Below, one piece after another: positions 45,237-54,347 of a DNA stretch of 64,000 nt. The first letter of the stretch is position 1, and every line of letters begins with the position of its first letter. The DNA is from Novosphingobium sediminis (GTDB lineage: Bacteria; Pseudomonadota; Alphaproteobacteria; Sphingomonadales; Sphingomonadaceae). The stretch covers positions 124,001 to 188,000 of the forward strand of contig NZ_BJYR01000001.1 of the NCBI RefSeq assembly GCF_007991615.1, in the 5' to 3' direction. Under the pieces are notes generated by a model that was not told where the DNA came from, searched no databases, and worked only from the letters and a program-made list of their open reading frames with translations. Position numbers and translations under genes: made by a program.

Positions 45237-46736
45237 GTGGCGCGCAAGGTCGTCGTCGTCGGGGCAGGGATGGGCGGCCTGTCCGCAGCCGCTGACCTTG
45301 CGAGGCAAGGGCTTGAGGTCACCGTTGTCGAACGCGCCGCCAGCCTTGGCGGCAAGATGCGGCGGGTCGAGAGCGGCGGTCTTGCCATCGATGCCGGCCC
45401 AACCGTCTTCACCATGCGCTGGATCTTCGATGGCCTGTTCGGCGATGCGGGGGAGCGGCTGGAGGATCATCTCGGCCTGATTACTGCGGAGACACTGGCT
45501 CGCCACGCGTGGAGACAGGGCGGAAACCTCGATCTCTTCGCCGATGTAGGCCGGTCTGCCGAGGCTATCGGAGACTTCGCCGGTGCCGCCGAGGCAAAGG
45601 CCTACCTCGATTTTTGCGCCCGCAGCGCGGATATCTACAAGACGCTTGCCGCCTCGTTCATTGCTGCCGAGCGGCCCTCGATCCCCGGTCTGGTGGCGCG
45701 GCTCGGCCCCTTCGGCATTCCGGCGCTGATGCGTACGGTCCCGATGCGCACGCTCTGGGGCGCGCTTGGCGACCATTTCAAGGATGCGCGCCTGCGCCAG
45801 TTGTTCGGGCGCTATTCCACTTATGTCGGCGCGTCGCCATGGGCCGCGCCCGCCACGCTCATGTTGATCGCGCATGTCGAACAGGAGGGCGTCTGGCTTG
45901 TGCGCGGGGGCATCCACGAAGTGGCGCGCGCGATTGCCGGCCTTGCCGAAAGACACGGGGCAACGTTCCGCTTCGGCGCCCATATGGACCGGATCGTGGT
46001 CGAGGGGGGACGGGTCACGGGTGTCGAGCTTGCAGGCGGCGAACGTCTTGCCGCCGATGCCGTTGTCTTCAATGGCGATATCTCCGCGCTTACGGACGAA
46101 GTCCGTCCTGTCCCGGTGACCGCGCCGCGCAGGCGCTCTCTCTCCGCCGTCACCTGGTGTGCTGCCGCCCGCACATCCGGCTTCGAGCTTGCTCATCATA
46201 ATGTATTTTTTGCAGAGGATTACAGAGCAGAGTTCGAAGCAATTTTCAAGGAACGGCGGATCACGCAAACGCCTACCGTCTACCTCTGCGCGCAGGATCG
46301 GGGGGAGGGGAGCAACCACCCCGCGGGTGCGCCAGAACGCCTCCTTGCGCTGATAAACGCGCCTGCCGATGGCGACCTCGGCCCACTTCCCGATGCCGTC
46401 GTCGCCGATCTCGCTCGCCGCAGCGTGGGCTTGATGCAGGATTGCGGCCTTGAACTTACCGCCGTGGATGAGCCGGTCGTCACGGATCCCGCAGGCTTTC
46501 ATGCGCTGTTTCCTGCCAGCGGAGGCGCGCTCTATGGCCGCGCAAACCATGGCATGATGGGCAGTTTTGCGCGGGCCGGGGCGCGCGGGAAAGTACCGGG
46601 GCTCTACCTTGCGGGGGGCAGCGTCCACCCGGGGCCGGGCATTCCCATGGCGACGATGTCTGGCCGCATTGCCGCCGCGCGTCTCGTTGCAGACCTTGCC
46701 GGCAATCGGCGAACGGTCATGCTGCCAGCCGGTTAG
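45237..46736 (+). CDS. crtD: CrtD-like carotenoid desaturase (phytoene-desaturase family)
   Basis: 499 residues from a GTG at 45237, coupled to the preceding gene. The FAD motif is VVVVGAGMGGLSAAADLA, followed by GGKMRR and DAGPTVFTMRWIFDGLF, typical of CrtD (hydroxyneurosporene/methoxyneurosporene desaturase) rather than CrtI. The C-terminus has the family box YLAGGSVHPGPGIPMATMSGR. It would introduce a terminal 3,4 double bond in an acyclic carotenoid; no crtC or crtF is in the window. Codons near 46191-46250 (AHHNVFF region) are A+T-rich and rare for this genome. It ends one base from the convergent crtB. Confidence 0.83.
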   Translation: MARKVVVVGAGMGGLSAAADLARQGLEVTVVERAASLGGKMRRVESGGLAIDAGPTVFTMRWIFDGLFGDAGERLEDHLGLITAETLARHAWRQGGNLDLFADVGRSAEAIGDFAGAAEAKAYLDFCARSADIYKTLAASFIAAERPSIPGLVARLGPFGIPALMRTVPMRTLWGALGDHFKDARLRQLFGRYSTYVGASPWAAPATLMLIAHVEQEGVWLVRGGIHEVARAIAGLAERHGATFRFGAHMDRIVVEGGRVTGVELAGGERLAADAVVFNGDISALTDEVRPVPVTAPRRRSLSAVTWCAAARTSGFELAHHNVFFAEDYRAEFEAIFKERRITQTPTVYLCAQDRGEGSNHPAGAPERLLALINAPADGDLGPLPDAVVADLARRSVGLMQDCGLELTAVDEPVVTDPAGFHALFPASGGALYGRANHGMMGSFARAGARGKVPGLYLAGGSVHPGPGIPMATMSGRIAAARLVADLAGNRRTVMLPAG

Positions 46737-46737
46737 C

Positions 46738-47715
46738 TTATGTTCCCTTGGCCAGAGCCTTGAGGCTCATGCGCGACCACCGCGGGTGCGGCGCATGGCG
46801 AGGGCGCCCCAGCGCCTGAAGCCCGGCGCGCAGTACGTGCGCGATCTTTTCGTTGCGGGAGGTGAATACACGGGAGTCCCACACGTGCGGGCCGCCAGCC
46901 GCGACCTTGCGCGCAATCGCGCCATAGATGCCCGCCGCCGAAAGGATCGCCCAGCGTTGCCTGAATCCCAGCCGCGCCGCGCCGACCCTCGCCGAGGCTT
47001 CATAGTCCGCCGCAAGTGCGGCAAGGCGCCCGGCAACGCCAACCAGCGCCGCTCGGTAGCACGGGCGCAGCTGCTCGCCCGGCGGGATGTCGGCTTCCGC
47101 CAACCACTCGGCGGGGAGGTAGCAGCGCCCGCCGCGATCATCCTCCGCCACATCGCGCGCGATATTGCCGAGCTGGAAGGCCAGGCCAAGGTCGCAGGCG
47201 CGGTCCAGCGTGTCGTCATCGTCCGGCGCCACGCCCATCACCACCGCCATCATGACGCCGACCGCGCCCGCGACATGGAAACAATAACGCAGCAGGTCCG
47301 CCTCGCTGCGCGGGGTCCAGTCTGCCGCATCGAGCGCAAAACCGTCGATCACGTCCTCGGCCATCGCGCGGGTCAGCCCGCATTCCGCGGCGACGACGCC
47401 CAACGCGTCGAAGCTGGGATTGCCGGTGGGCAGCCCCGCCATGGCCAGATCGGTCAGACGCCGGATCTGGGCGAGCCGCTCGTCCGCCGCCGCGCCAGGC
47501 GTGGTGCCGAGCTCACCGCCGAGGTCCTGCTCGTCGGCAATATCGTCGCAGGCGCGGCACCAGGCATAGAGCAGCCAGACCCGCTCGCGAGTCGTCTGAT
47601 CAAACAGGCGCGAGGCCGCGGCAAAGCTCTTCGATCCCTTGGCGATCGTTTCGCGGGCATGGGCAACAAGAGCAGCGCGGTCCGGTCTTGGCAGCGCTGC
47701 GAGCGGTTCAGTCAC
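46738..47715 (-). CDS. crtB: Phytoene synthase
   Basis: 325 residues of the trans-isoprenyl diphosphate synthase head-to-head type. The first aspartate-rich motif is CRACDDIADE and the second is LGNIARDVAEDDRGGRCYLP. It condenses two geranylgeranyl diphosphates to phytoene. It is the last gene of the minus-strand unit crtY-crtI-LOG-crtB, starting 6 bases after the LOG gene. Confidence 0.93.
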   Translation of the reverse strand: MTEPLAALPRPDRAALVAHARETIAKGSKSFAAASRLFDQTTRERVWLLYAWCRACDDIADEQDLGGELGTTPGAAADERLAQIRRLTDLAMAGLPTGNPSFDALGVVAAECGLTRAMAEDVIDGFALDAADWTPRSEADLLRYCFHVAGAVGVMMAVVMGVAPDDDDTLDRACDLGLAFQLGNIARDVAEDDRGGRCYLPAEWLAEADIPPGEQLRPCYRAALVGVAGRLAALAADYEASARVGAARLGFRQRWAILSAAGIYGAIARKVAAGGPHVWDSRVFTSRNEKIAHVLRAGLQALGRPRHAPHPRWSRMSLKALAKGT

Positions 47716-47721
47716 GCCGCC

Positions 47722-48303
47722 TCACAAGTCCTTGGCGGACATCTGGATGATCGGTTTGTGCGGCACATGCGCCGCCATGCGCGCCAGCAGCACATCAAGC
47801 GACGCCTCCGCCAGAATGATCCCGCCATGGACCGGACGGATGAAGCCGACCTCGATCATGTGCGTCTGGAATGCCAGCAGCTTGTCGTAGAAACCGAAGG
47901 CATTGAGCAGACCGACAGGCTTGGAGTGATAACCAAGCTGCGCCCAACTCACCGCCTCCCATAGTTCGTCCATCGTGCCGACGCCGCCGGGCAAGGTCAG
48001 GAACCCGTCCGAGAGGTCGGTGAAGGCCTGCTTGCGCTGGTGCATCGTTTCCACGATCGTCAGGCTGGTGCAATCGGGGTTGGCGACCTCAGCCTCGGCC
48101 AGTGCGCGCGGGATTACTCCGATCACTTCGCCGCCAGCTTCAAGCGCGCCGGCAGCAACTGCGCCCATCAGGCCCAGTCGCCCGCCGCCATAGACTACGC
48201 CGATGCCGCGCTCGGCCAGCTCCGCGCCCACGCTCCGCGCCAGCGCAACATAGCGTGCATCTGCCGGCGATGCCGAACCGCAATAGACCGCCAGCCGTTT
48301 CAC
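47722..48303 (-). CDS. LOG-family protein (TIGR00730)
   Basis: 193 residues with the Rossmann-like fold of cytokinin riboside phosphoribohydrolases. Family motifs are VYGGGRLGLMG, ETMHQRK and the catalytic PGGVGTMDE. Such enzymes release a base from nucleoside monophosphates. Its place between crtI (7 bases upstream) and crtB (6 bases downstream) is unusual; a link to carotenoid metabolism is not known to me. Confidence 0.92.
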   Translation of the reverse strand: MKRLAVYCGSASPADARYVALARSVGAELAERGIGVVYGGGRLGLMGAVAAGALEAGGEVIGVIPRALAEAEVANPDCTSLTIVETMHQRKQAFTDLSDGFLTLPGGVGTMDELWEAVSWAQLGYHSKPVGLLNAFGFYDKLLAFQTHMIEVGFIRPVHGGIILAEASLDVLLARMAAHVPHKPIIQMSAKDL

Positions 48304-48310
48304 GCCCGGA

Positions 48311-49795
48311 TTACCTTTCCAGCAGATCCTCGATCATCAGCCCGGCTGTCGCCTTCGCGCTGCCGACGACGCCGGGGATGCCCGCACCCGGATGGGTGCC
48401 TGCGCCTACCAGATAGAAGTTCCTGATCGCGTCGTCACGGTTGTGCGCGCGGAAATATGCGGATTGCGTGAGCAGCGGCTCAAGGCTGAACGCGCTGCCC
48501 TGATGCGCCGAAAGATCGACCGAGAAGTCCTTCGGCGTATAGTGGAACTTCGTCACGATCCGGCTGTGGATGTCCGGGATCAGGCGGCGGCCGACTTCGT
48601 CGAGCACGCGCTTTTCCATCAGCGGTCCCACTTCGTCCCAGTCTACCGGCAGCTTGCCCATGTTGGCGACCGGCACCAGCGCATAGAATGTGCTCATGCC
48701 CGGCGGGGCCATCGACGGATCACTCACCGAGGGGTGGTGCAGATAGATCGAGAAGTCCTCGGGCAGGACGCCGTGGTTGTAGATGTCGTCCAGCAGGCCC
48801 TTGTAGCGCGGACCGAACAGGATCATGTGATGTGCGATCCCCGGCCAGGTGCCTTCGACGCCGAAGTGCACGACAAACAGGCTCGGAGAGAATTTCTTCT
48901 TCTTCAGCGATTTGGCCCGGCGCTGCGCATGGCCATTGTCGGGCATCAGATCGGCGTAGGAGTGCACGATATCGCCGTTCGAGGCGACCGCGTCGACGTT
49001 TTCGCGCCAGCCGCTCTTGGTTTCGACCGCCGTTACCCGGTCGCCCAGCGAATGGATGTGAACCACCGGATCACCCAGCCGCACTGTGCCGCCAAGCCTC
49101 TCGAAGTGCTTCACCATGCCCGCGATCAGCTTGTTGGTGCCGCCCTTGGCCCACCACACGCCGCCGTCCTTCTCCAGCTTGTGGATCAGGGCGTACATCG
49201 CGCTGGCTGTCATCGGATTGCCGCCCACCAGCAGCGAGTGGAAGCTGAACGCCTCGCGCAGCTTGTCGTTCTCGATATAGCTCGAAACGATCGAATAGAC
49301 CGACCGCCACGCCTGATAGCGGATCAGCGGCGGCGCCGATTTGATCATCGAGGCAAAGTCGAGGAACGGGACCGAGCCGAGCTTCACATAGCCCTCCTCA
49401 AACACCCCGGCCGAGAACTTCAGGAACTCGGCATAGCCCGCTACGTCGCGCGGGCTCAGCTTGGCGATTTCAGCGTTCAGTATCGCTTCGTCGTTGGTGT
49501 AGTCGAAGTTTGTCCCGTCCGCCCAGTTGAGCCGGTAGAACGGCTTGACCGGCATGAGTTCGACGTCCTCGGCCATGTCGTGGCCCGAAAGCGCCCACAA
49601 CTCCTTGAGGCACGGCGGATCGGTAACCACGGTTGGCCCTGCGTCAAAGGTGAAGCCGTCGCGCTCCCAGTAGTAGGCGCGCCCGCCCGGCTTGTCGCGC
49701 GCTTCGATCACGGTGGTCTGGATCCCTGCCGACTGCAGGCGGATCGCCAGCGCCAGTCCGCCGAAACCGGCCCCGATGACTGCGACTTTCTTCAT
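48311..49795 (-). CDS. crtI: Phytoene desaturase
   Basis: 494 residues from the ATG at 49795. A TTG at 49807 overlapping the crtY stop is an alternative start; AGGAG of the crtY end lies before both. The FAD loop is VAVIGAGFGGLALAIRL, followed by GGRAYYWERDGFTFDAGPTVV. The C-terminus has YLVGAGTHPGAGIPGVVGSA. It converts phytoene to lycopene by successive desaturations. Confidence 0.95.
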   Translation of the reverse strand: MKKVAVIGAGFGGLALAIRLQSAGIQTTVIEARDKPGGRAYYWERDGFTFDAGPTVVTDPPCLKELWALSGHDMAEDVELMPVKPFYRLNWADGTNFDYTNDEAILNAEIAKLSPRDVAGYAEFLKFSAGVFEEGYVKLGSVPFLDFASMIKSAPPLIRYQAWRSVYSIVSSYIENDKLREAFSFHSLLVGGNPMTASAMYALIHKLEKDGGVWWAKGGTNKLIAGMVKHFERLGGTVRLGDPVVHIHSLGDRVTAVETKSGWRENVDAVASNGDIVHSYADLMPDNGHAQRRAKSLKKKKFSPSLFVVHFGVEGTWPGIAHHMILFGPRYKGLLDDIYNHGVLPEDFSIYLHHPSVSDPSMAPPGMSTFYALVPVANMGKLPVDWDEVGPLMEKRVLDEVGRRLIPDIHSRIVTKFHYTPKDFSVDLSAHQGSAFSLEPLLTQSAYFRAHNRDDAIRNFYLVGAGTHPGAGIPGVVGSAKATAGLMIEDLLER

Positions 49796-49803
49796 GGTGG
49801 AAC

Positions 49804-50994
49804 TCAAACTCCTGAAAACTTCAACGGCGCCGGTTGCCGGCCAAAACCGGTAATCGTGCCAAGTGCCCGAGGAATCGGGATCGGCGGAATACCCGCCAGA
49901 ATGCGGAACTTGTCGTAAGAAGTCGAACGCCCCGAATAGAACCGCTCGATCAGTTGCGGCTTCATCGTATAGAACCGCTCCAGGATACGCAGTCGTTCTT
50001 CCGGATAGGCGCCGCCAAACAACAACGCCGAAAGCATGCGGTAATAGGACTGGTTTTCCCAGTGCCCTTTAGCCCACTTGGCAGAGAACGCCTTCAGACC
50101 CGCACCATCGAGAGCGCCGTGATGGGCAAGGGCGAGCGCAAAGCGAACTGCATCGGGCACGGAATAGCTTGTCAGCGAATGAAACAGCCCTGCGCGCGAG
50201 CCGGCGCGCGCCGTGTCCTCTCCGCCATTGCGCCAGAACCCGGCAAAGTCGCCGCCTGCGACGACGGGCAGCACGCCGTGCTCTTCATTGATCAGCGCCT
50301 CAACTTCCCACCCGCGTTCGGCAAGGTAGGCGTCGATCCGTGCCTCAAGCAGCGGCCGGTCGAGCACGCTGCTGTCCGAGTAGTAGGTGTCCTCGAGAAA
50401 GATCACGTCGCTCGCGAAAGGCAGGGCGTACATGAAGCGGTAGCCGTCGATTTGTTCGACCGTGGCGTCCATCACGATTGGCCGTTCTAGGCCATGCGGC
50501 GCCTTCAGCTTGAACTTGCGGCCGACGAACTTCTGCCACCCGCCGGTAAAGTGCGAGACATCGCGCAGACCCCGCGTATCGATCACGCCGCCCGCGCTAA
50601 CGAGTGTGCCATCCGCCAGCATGACTTCGGTCTCGTTGGCGTGTTTCACGGCCTGCCGGGTGAGGATCGCGTCCTCCGGCAACGCCGCCCGCAGTGCCGT
50701 GTCGAATTTCTCCGAAGTCATAGCGCTGTAGCGTGTGGCGAGGTGGCGGCTGTGGCGCGGAAAGTGAACATTGTAATCCGGCCACGTCGCCTCGATCATC
50801 GGTGCGAGCAATTCGGTCGCCTCATGATCGGTATCGGTGGCGAAAAACGACCATACGTGGTTGCCGCCAAGGCAATCGCCCTGTTCCACGATCAACAGCG
50901 AAAGCTCGGGTCGATACCGCGCCAGCGCAAGCGCGATGAGACCGCCAGCAAGGCCCCCACCAAGGATAGCGATATCGCAACGCCGTGCATTCAT
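49804..50994 (-). CDS. crtY: Lycopene beta-cyclase
   Basis: 396 residues from the ATG at 50994 (MNARRCDIA). The dinucleotide-binding motif is IAILGGGLAGGLIALAL, followed by the CrtY features GGNHVWSFF and YRFMYALPFASDVIFLEDTYYSD-type text. It forms beta-rings on lycopene at the membrane. It heads the unit crtY-crtI-LOG-crtB. Confidence 0.93.
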   Translation of the reverse strand: MNARRCDIAILGGGLAGGLIALALARYRPELSLLIVEQGDCLGGNHVWSFFATDTDHEATELLAPMIEATWPDYNVHFPRHSRHLATRYSAMTSEKFDTALRAALPEDAILTRQAVKHANETEVMLADGTLVSAGGVIDTRGLRDVSHFTGGWQKFVGRKFKLKAPHGLERPIVMDATVEQIDGYRFMYALPFASDVIFLEDTYYSDSSVLDRPLLEARIDAYLAERGWEVEALINEEHGVLPVVAGGDFAGFWRNGGEDTARAGSRAGLFHSLTSYSVPDAVRFALALAHHGALDGAGLKAFSAKWAKGHWENQSYYRMLSALLFGGAYPEERLRILERFYTMKPQLIERFYSGRSTSYDKFRILAGIPPIPIPRALGTITGFGRQPAPLKFSGV

Positions 50995-51094
50995 CACCGC
51001 TGGCGATAGGCGCTGGGCCACTCCCGCGCAACCGGGGCAGCCCTGCCCGTTCGTGAAGACAGGGGATATGGGGAGGGGCCGGGGAAGGGGGCCC

Positions 51095-51124
51095 CGGGGA
51101 TGGCAGTGAAGGTTGCCATCCCCG
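51095..51124 (-). terminator. Hairpin in the crtY-monooxygenase gap
   Basis: CGGGGATGGCA (51095-51105), an 8-base loop, TGCCATCCCCG (51114-51124): a perfect 11-bp stem without a U-tract. On the minus strand it lies 17 bases after the stop of the tiny frame at 51141-51227. Confidence 0.4.
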
Positions 51125-51140
51125 AAGGACTTACAAAGGG

Positions 51141-51227
51141 CTACTGGGGGGAGTCGCCCTTCTCCCAGGGATTGTCGCGGCGCTCGGTCCAGCACTTGTG
51201 GAGTAAAGGACCGCTCGTGGTGACCAT
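51141..51227 (-). CDS. Possible 28-residue small protein
   Basis: ATG at 51227, stop TAG at 51141. The 28 residues include HKCWTERRDNPWEKG, an oddly structured charged and tryptophan-rich sequence for chance DNA. A GTG further upstream in the same frame could extend it. AAGG is only 2 bases before the ATG. The hairpin 17 bases downstream is the main support for a transcript. It could still be noise. Confidence 0.22.
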   Translation of the reverse strand: MVTTSGPLLHKCWTERRDNPWEKGDSPQ

Positions 51228-51463
51228 GGCCTTATGGCAAAGCGCATCTTTCACCGACCGTTCCGCAACATGAACAATCGGCAATGTTCTGCCCCCGAAC
51301 GGTCCGTTGCCCCCAGATTCCTGTTGCGTTTTGATGCGGATCAAGGCCTCCTTGCGGCGACAAGGCGAGAACCGCCGTAATCGGTCCAACAGGCTCCCCG
51401 GACGCACGCGGCTCGCCCGCAGCGGCGGAGAAGGGTCAAAGGTCCGGCAAGATGGAGAGCATG

Positions 51464-52975
51464 ATGGCAGAACAGGTTGCACAGCACGTCGATGTCCTGA
51501 TCGTCGGGGCCGGAATTTCCGGCATCGGGTCCGCAAAGCATCTGCAGGACCAGTGCCCGGCCAAAACGTACGCCATTCTCGAAAGCAAGGACACCTTTGG
51601 GGGCACGTGGGAAACGCATAAGTATCCCGGCATCCGCTCCGATTCCGATCTCTATACCTTCGGCTATCGCTTCAAGCCGTGGACCGGCACGCCGATCGCC
51701 TCGGCCGATGCGATCCTCAAGTACATGGGCGAAGTGATCGAGGAGAACGGCATCGGGCCGCAGATTCATTACGGCCACACGATCACCGCCTGCAGCTGGT
51801 CGAGCGCGGATAGTATCTGGACCGTCAACGCCCGCCGCAAGGACGGCAGCGAAGTGGTCTACACCGCCGGCTTCCTGTGGATGTGTCAGGGCTACTACGA
51901 TCACAAGACGCCCTATACTCCTGATTGGCCGAACATGGCCTCGTACAAGGGGCATTTCGTCCACGCACAGCTGTGGGATCCTAAAACCGACGTTGCCGGC
52001 AAGCACGTCATTGTCATCGGTTCGGGCGCCACGGCGGCCACCATCGTCCCGGCGCTGTGCGAAGCGGGGGCCAAGGTCACCATGGTCCAGCGCTCGCCGA
52101 CATGGTTCTATTGCGCGCCCAACGTGTGCGAACTCGCAGACCGTCTGCGCACCATCGGCGTGGACGAGCCGACGATCCACCGCGTCGTGCGGCAGGATTA
52201 CATCTACAACTTCTACGAGATGGACCGTCGCAGCCGCGAGGAACCCGAGGCCATGGCCGAGGAACTGCGCGCGCTGATCCGCGGCTACGTGGGTGAGGAT
52301 TTCAACTTCGAGCCGCACTTCACGCCGAAGTACCGCCCGTGGCAGCAGCGGCTCGCGCAGTTGCCCGATGGCGACATGTTCAAGCAGGTCGTTGCGGGCA
52401 ACGCATCTGTGATCACCGACACCATCGAAACCTTCACCGAGAAGGGCCTGCGGGTCAGTTCCGGTCAGGAAATCGAGGCGGACATGATTGTCGCCTGCAC
52501 CGGTTTCCGTCTCTCGGTGCTGGGCGAGATTCCGTTCGAAGTCGATGGCAAGGCCGTCGATTGGGCCGATACGGTGAACTACCGGGGCATGATGTTCACC
52601 GGAGTGCCTAACCTTGTCTGGGTGTTTGGCTACTTCCGCGCTTCGTGGACCCTGCGCGTCGATATTGTCGGCGATTTCGTGTGCAAGATGCTCAACCACA
52701 TGGACGCGTCCCATGCGCACAAGGTCGAGGTTGCGCTGCGCGAAGAAGACAAGGACATGAAGATCCTGCCGTGGATTGATGCCGACAACTTCAACCCGAC
52801 CTACCTCATGCGCGATCTGGACCGTATGTCCAAGCGCGGCGACAAGCCCGAATGGCAGCACAATCAGGACTACTGGAGCGAGCGGGAGGAAATTCCCTTC
52901 ATCGATCCGGCAGCCAGTGAGTTCGTCTACGACGGCGTGCGTGCCGAAGCGGCGGCGCTGGAAGCCGCGGAGTAA
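51464..52975 (+). CDS. Flavin-containing (Baeyer-Villiger-type) monooxygenase
   Basis: 503 residues from the ATG at 51464 (GGAG 6 bases upstream; ATGs at 51452 and 51461 are closer or precede it). FAD loop: LIVGAGISGIGSAKHL. Fingerprint: YKGHFVHAQLWD, matching the FxGxxxHxxxW box of Baeyer-Villiger monooxygenases with Tyr for Phe. NADPH loop: VIVIGSGATAATIVPAL. It would insert one oxygen atom into a ketone or oxidise a heteroatom. Substrate unknown. A hairpin follows its stop. Confidence 0.9.
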   Translation: MAEQVAQHVDVLIVGAGISGIGSAKHLQDQCPAKTYAILESKDTFGGTWETHKYPGIRSDSDLYTFGYRFKPWTGTPIASADAILKYMGEVIEENGIGPQIHYGHTITACSWSSADSIWTVNARRKDGSEVVYTAGFLWMCQGYYDHKTPYTPDWPNMASYKGHFVHAQLWDPKTDVAGKHVIVIGSGATAATIVPALCEAGAKVTMVQRSPTWFYCAPNVCELADRLRTIGVDEPTIHRVVRQDYIYNFYEMDRRSREEPEAMAEELRALIRGYVGEDFNFEPHFTPKYRPWQQRLAQLPDGDMFKQVVAGNASVITDTIETFTEKGLRVSSGQEIEADMIVACTGFRLSVLGEIPFEVDGKAVDWADTVNYRGMMFTGVPNLVWVFGYFRASWTLRVDIVGDFVCKMLNHMDASHAHKVEVALREEDKDMKILPWIDADNFNPTYLMRDLDRMSKRGDKPEWQHNQDYWSEREEIPFIDPAASEFVYDGVRAEAAALEAAE

Positions 52976-52987
52976 TACAGGATCAAG

Positions 52988-53011
52988 CCCTCTCCCTTTC
53001 GGGGGAGAGGG
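52988..53011. terminator. Hairpin between the two convergent flavin monooxygenase genes
   Basis: CCCTCTCCC (52988-52996) pairs with GGGAGAGGG (53003-53011), a 9-bp stem with a 6-base loop between two converging genes. No T-tract is present. Confidence 0.55.
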
Positions 53012-53032
53012 TTATGATCGGAGGATGCCAAG

Positions 53033-54346
53033 TCAGGCCGCTTTGGCGCGCTTGCTCCCCACCGCGATTTCCTTCAGCAAATCCCGCACGTAATCATCGA
53101 AATCGAGCTGGATCGTGTGCCGCCGCGCCGCATAGTAGTGGCCGGTGTGGTATTCCTCGTCAGCCTTGATGATGCGGTGCATCTCGCCAAGCGGGGGAGG
53201 GGTGTACGCCCCCGCCAGATAGGCCGCGATCAGCTTTGACTGCTGCTCGGCAAAGTTGACCAGCGTCGGCAGCGGCTGGCCAAGCCCGGCATAGAACAGA
53301 TCTGGCACTTCTGGCTTCATGATCCGCTTGAACAGCGGCGGAGGCCGATTGTCGGCATCGGCGCAGAACGAGGGATCATCGAAGAAGGGGAAGCGGATGT
53401 CATAGCCCGTTGCCCAGACGATGACGTCGATCTGCTCGCGGCTACCATCCTTGAACACTACGGCTCCGCCGTCGAGCCGTTCGATTGCGCCTTTCATCGT
53501 CACGTCGCCGGATCCGGCGCGGAGCAGAAATTCGCCTGAAACCGTGGCATGCGCATCGAACGGGCCGATCTCGGGTTCGGGTAGGCCATAGTCGCTCATC
53601 TTGCCGACAAGGCCCTTTATCATGCGTGTGCCGAGCGCCGTGCGCAGTTTGCGCGGCATCCACGCCGGAGCCGGGTTCTTGTCGATCGGCTGGCCCTTGT
53701 AATACTTCGGCAGCACCCAGACCCCGCGCCGGGTCGAGACGTAGAGCCGCTCGGCAATCGCGCGCTGGGAAAGCTCTGACGCGATATCCATCGCCGAATT
53801 GCCCATGCCGACCACCAGCACACGCTTGCCGACGCAGTTGACCGGCTCGAACGCGCTGCGGAACGAATGGCTGTGTAGTTGCTCGCCATCGAAGTGCCCG
53901 GGGTACTCAGGAATGCGCGCCGCCCAGTGGTGCCCATTCGCCACCACCAGCGCCTCGTACTCGCGCGTCTCCCCGCTTGAGAGTCGCACCTCCCAGCCGC
54001 CGCCGGCCTTGCGCGTCGCTTTCTCGACCCGAGTGTTGAACGTGATGTTCTCGCGCAGGCCGAAGTGGTCGGCATAATCGCGGAAGTATTGCAGCAGCTG
54101 CGAATGGTGCGGGAAGTCCGGCCAGTCCGCCGGCACCGGATAGTCCTCGAACGCCAGCCGCCACTTCGAGGTATCGATATGCAGGCTCTGGTAGCAGGCC
54201 GATAACCCGTTGGGATTGTTGTAGTACCAGTTGCCGCCGATATCGTCCGAAGCATCGAACTCGTCGTAGCTGATCCCGTAGTCCTTCAGCCGCTTGGCGA
54301 CCGTGATCCCCGAGCAGCCGGCACCGATGATGCAGACGCGCTTCAT
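53033..54346 (-). CDS. Flavin-containing monooxygenase (FMO family)
   Basis: 437 residues from the ATG at 54346, one base after the stop of the P450 gene. FAD loop: VCIIGAGCSGITVAKRL. FMO fingerprint area: YPGHFDGEQLHSHSFR. NADPH loop: VLVVGMGNSAMDIASEL. ATG motif: VIVWATGYD. It would N- or S-oxidise, or act as a Baeyer-Villiger enzyme. It is co-transcribed with the CYP153-like P450, so the two probably act on the same compound. A second flavin monooxygenase converges on it. Confidence 0.9.
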   Translation of the reverse strand: MKRVCIIGAGCSGITVAKRLKDYGISYDEFDASDDIGGNWYYNNPNGLSACYQSLHIDTSKWRLAFEDYPVPADWPDFPHHSQLLQYFRDYADHFGLRENITFNTRVEKATRKAGGGWEVRLSSGETREYEALVVANGHHWAARIPEYPGHFDGEQLHSHSFRSAFEPVNCVGKRVLVVGMGNSAMDIASELSQRAIAERLYVSTRRGVWVLPKYYKGQPIDKNPAPAWMPRKLRTALGTRMIKGLVGKMSDYGLPEPEIGPFDAHATVSGEFLLRAGSGDVTMKGAIERLDGGAVVFKDGSREQIDVIVWATGYDIRFPFFDDPSFCADADNRPPPLFKRIMKPEVPDLFYAGLGQPLPTLVNFAEQQSKLIAAYLAGAYTPPPLGEMHRIIKADEEYHTGHYYAARRHTIQLDFDDYVRDLLKEIAVGSKRAKAA

Positions 54347-54347
54347 C

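Larger units (their letters stand above)
50995..51463. other. 469-base gap between crtY and the Baeyer-Villiger-type monooxygenase
   Basis: The divergent promoters of crtY and the flavin monooxygenase must lie here. I see an 11-bp hairpin at 51095-51124 and a tiny open frame at 51141-51227. I found no TGT-N12-ACA site. The rest has no recognised gene or RNA. Confidence 0.5.

Noticed and set aside
47722..48303. LOG-family gene as a lysine decarboxylase
   Set aside because: The old family name is wrong; the PGGxGTxxE motif marks a nucleotide phosphoribohydrolase and no PLP lysine is present.
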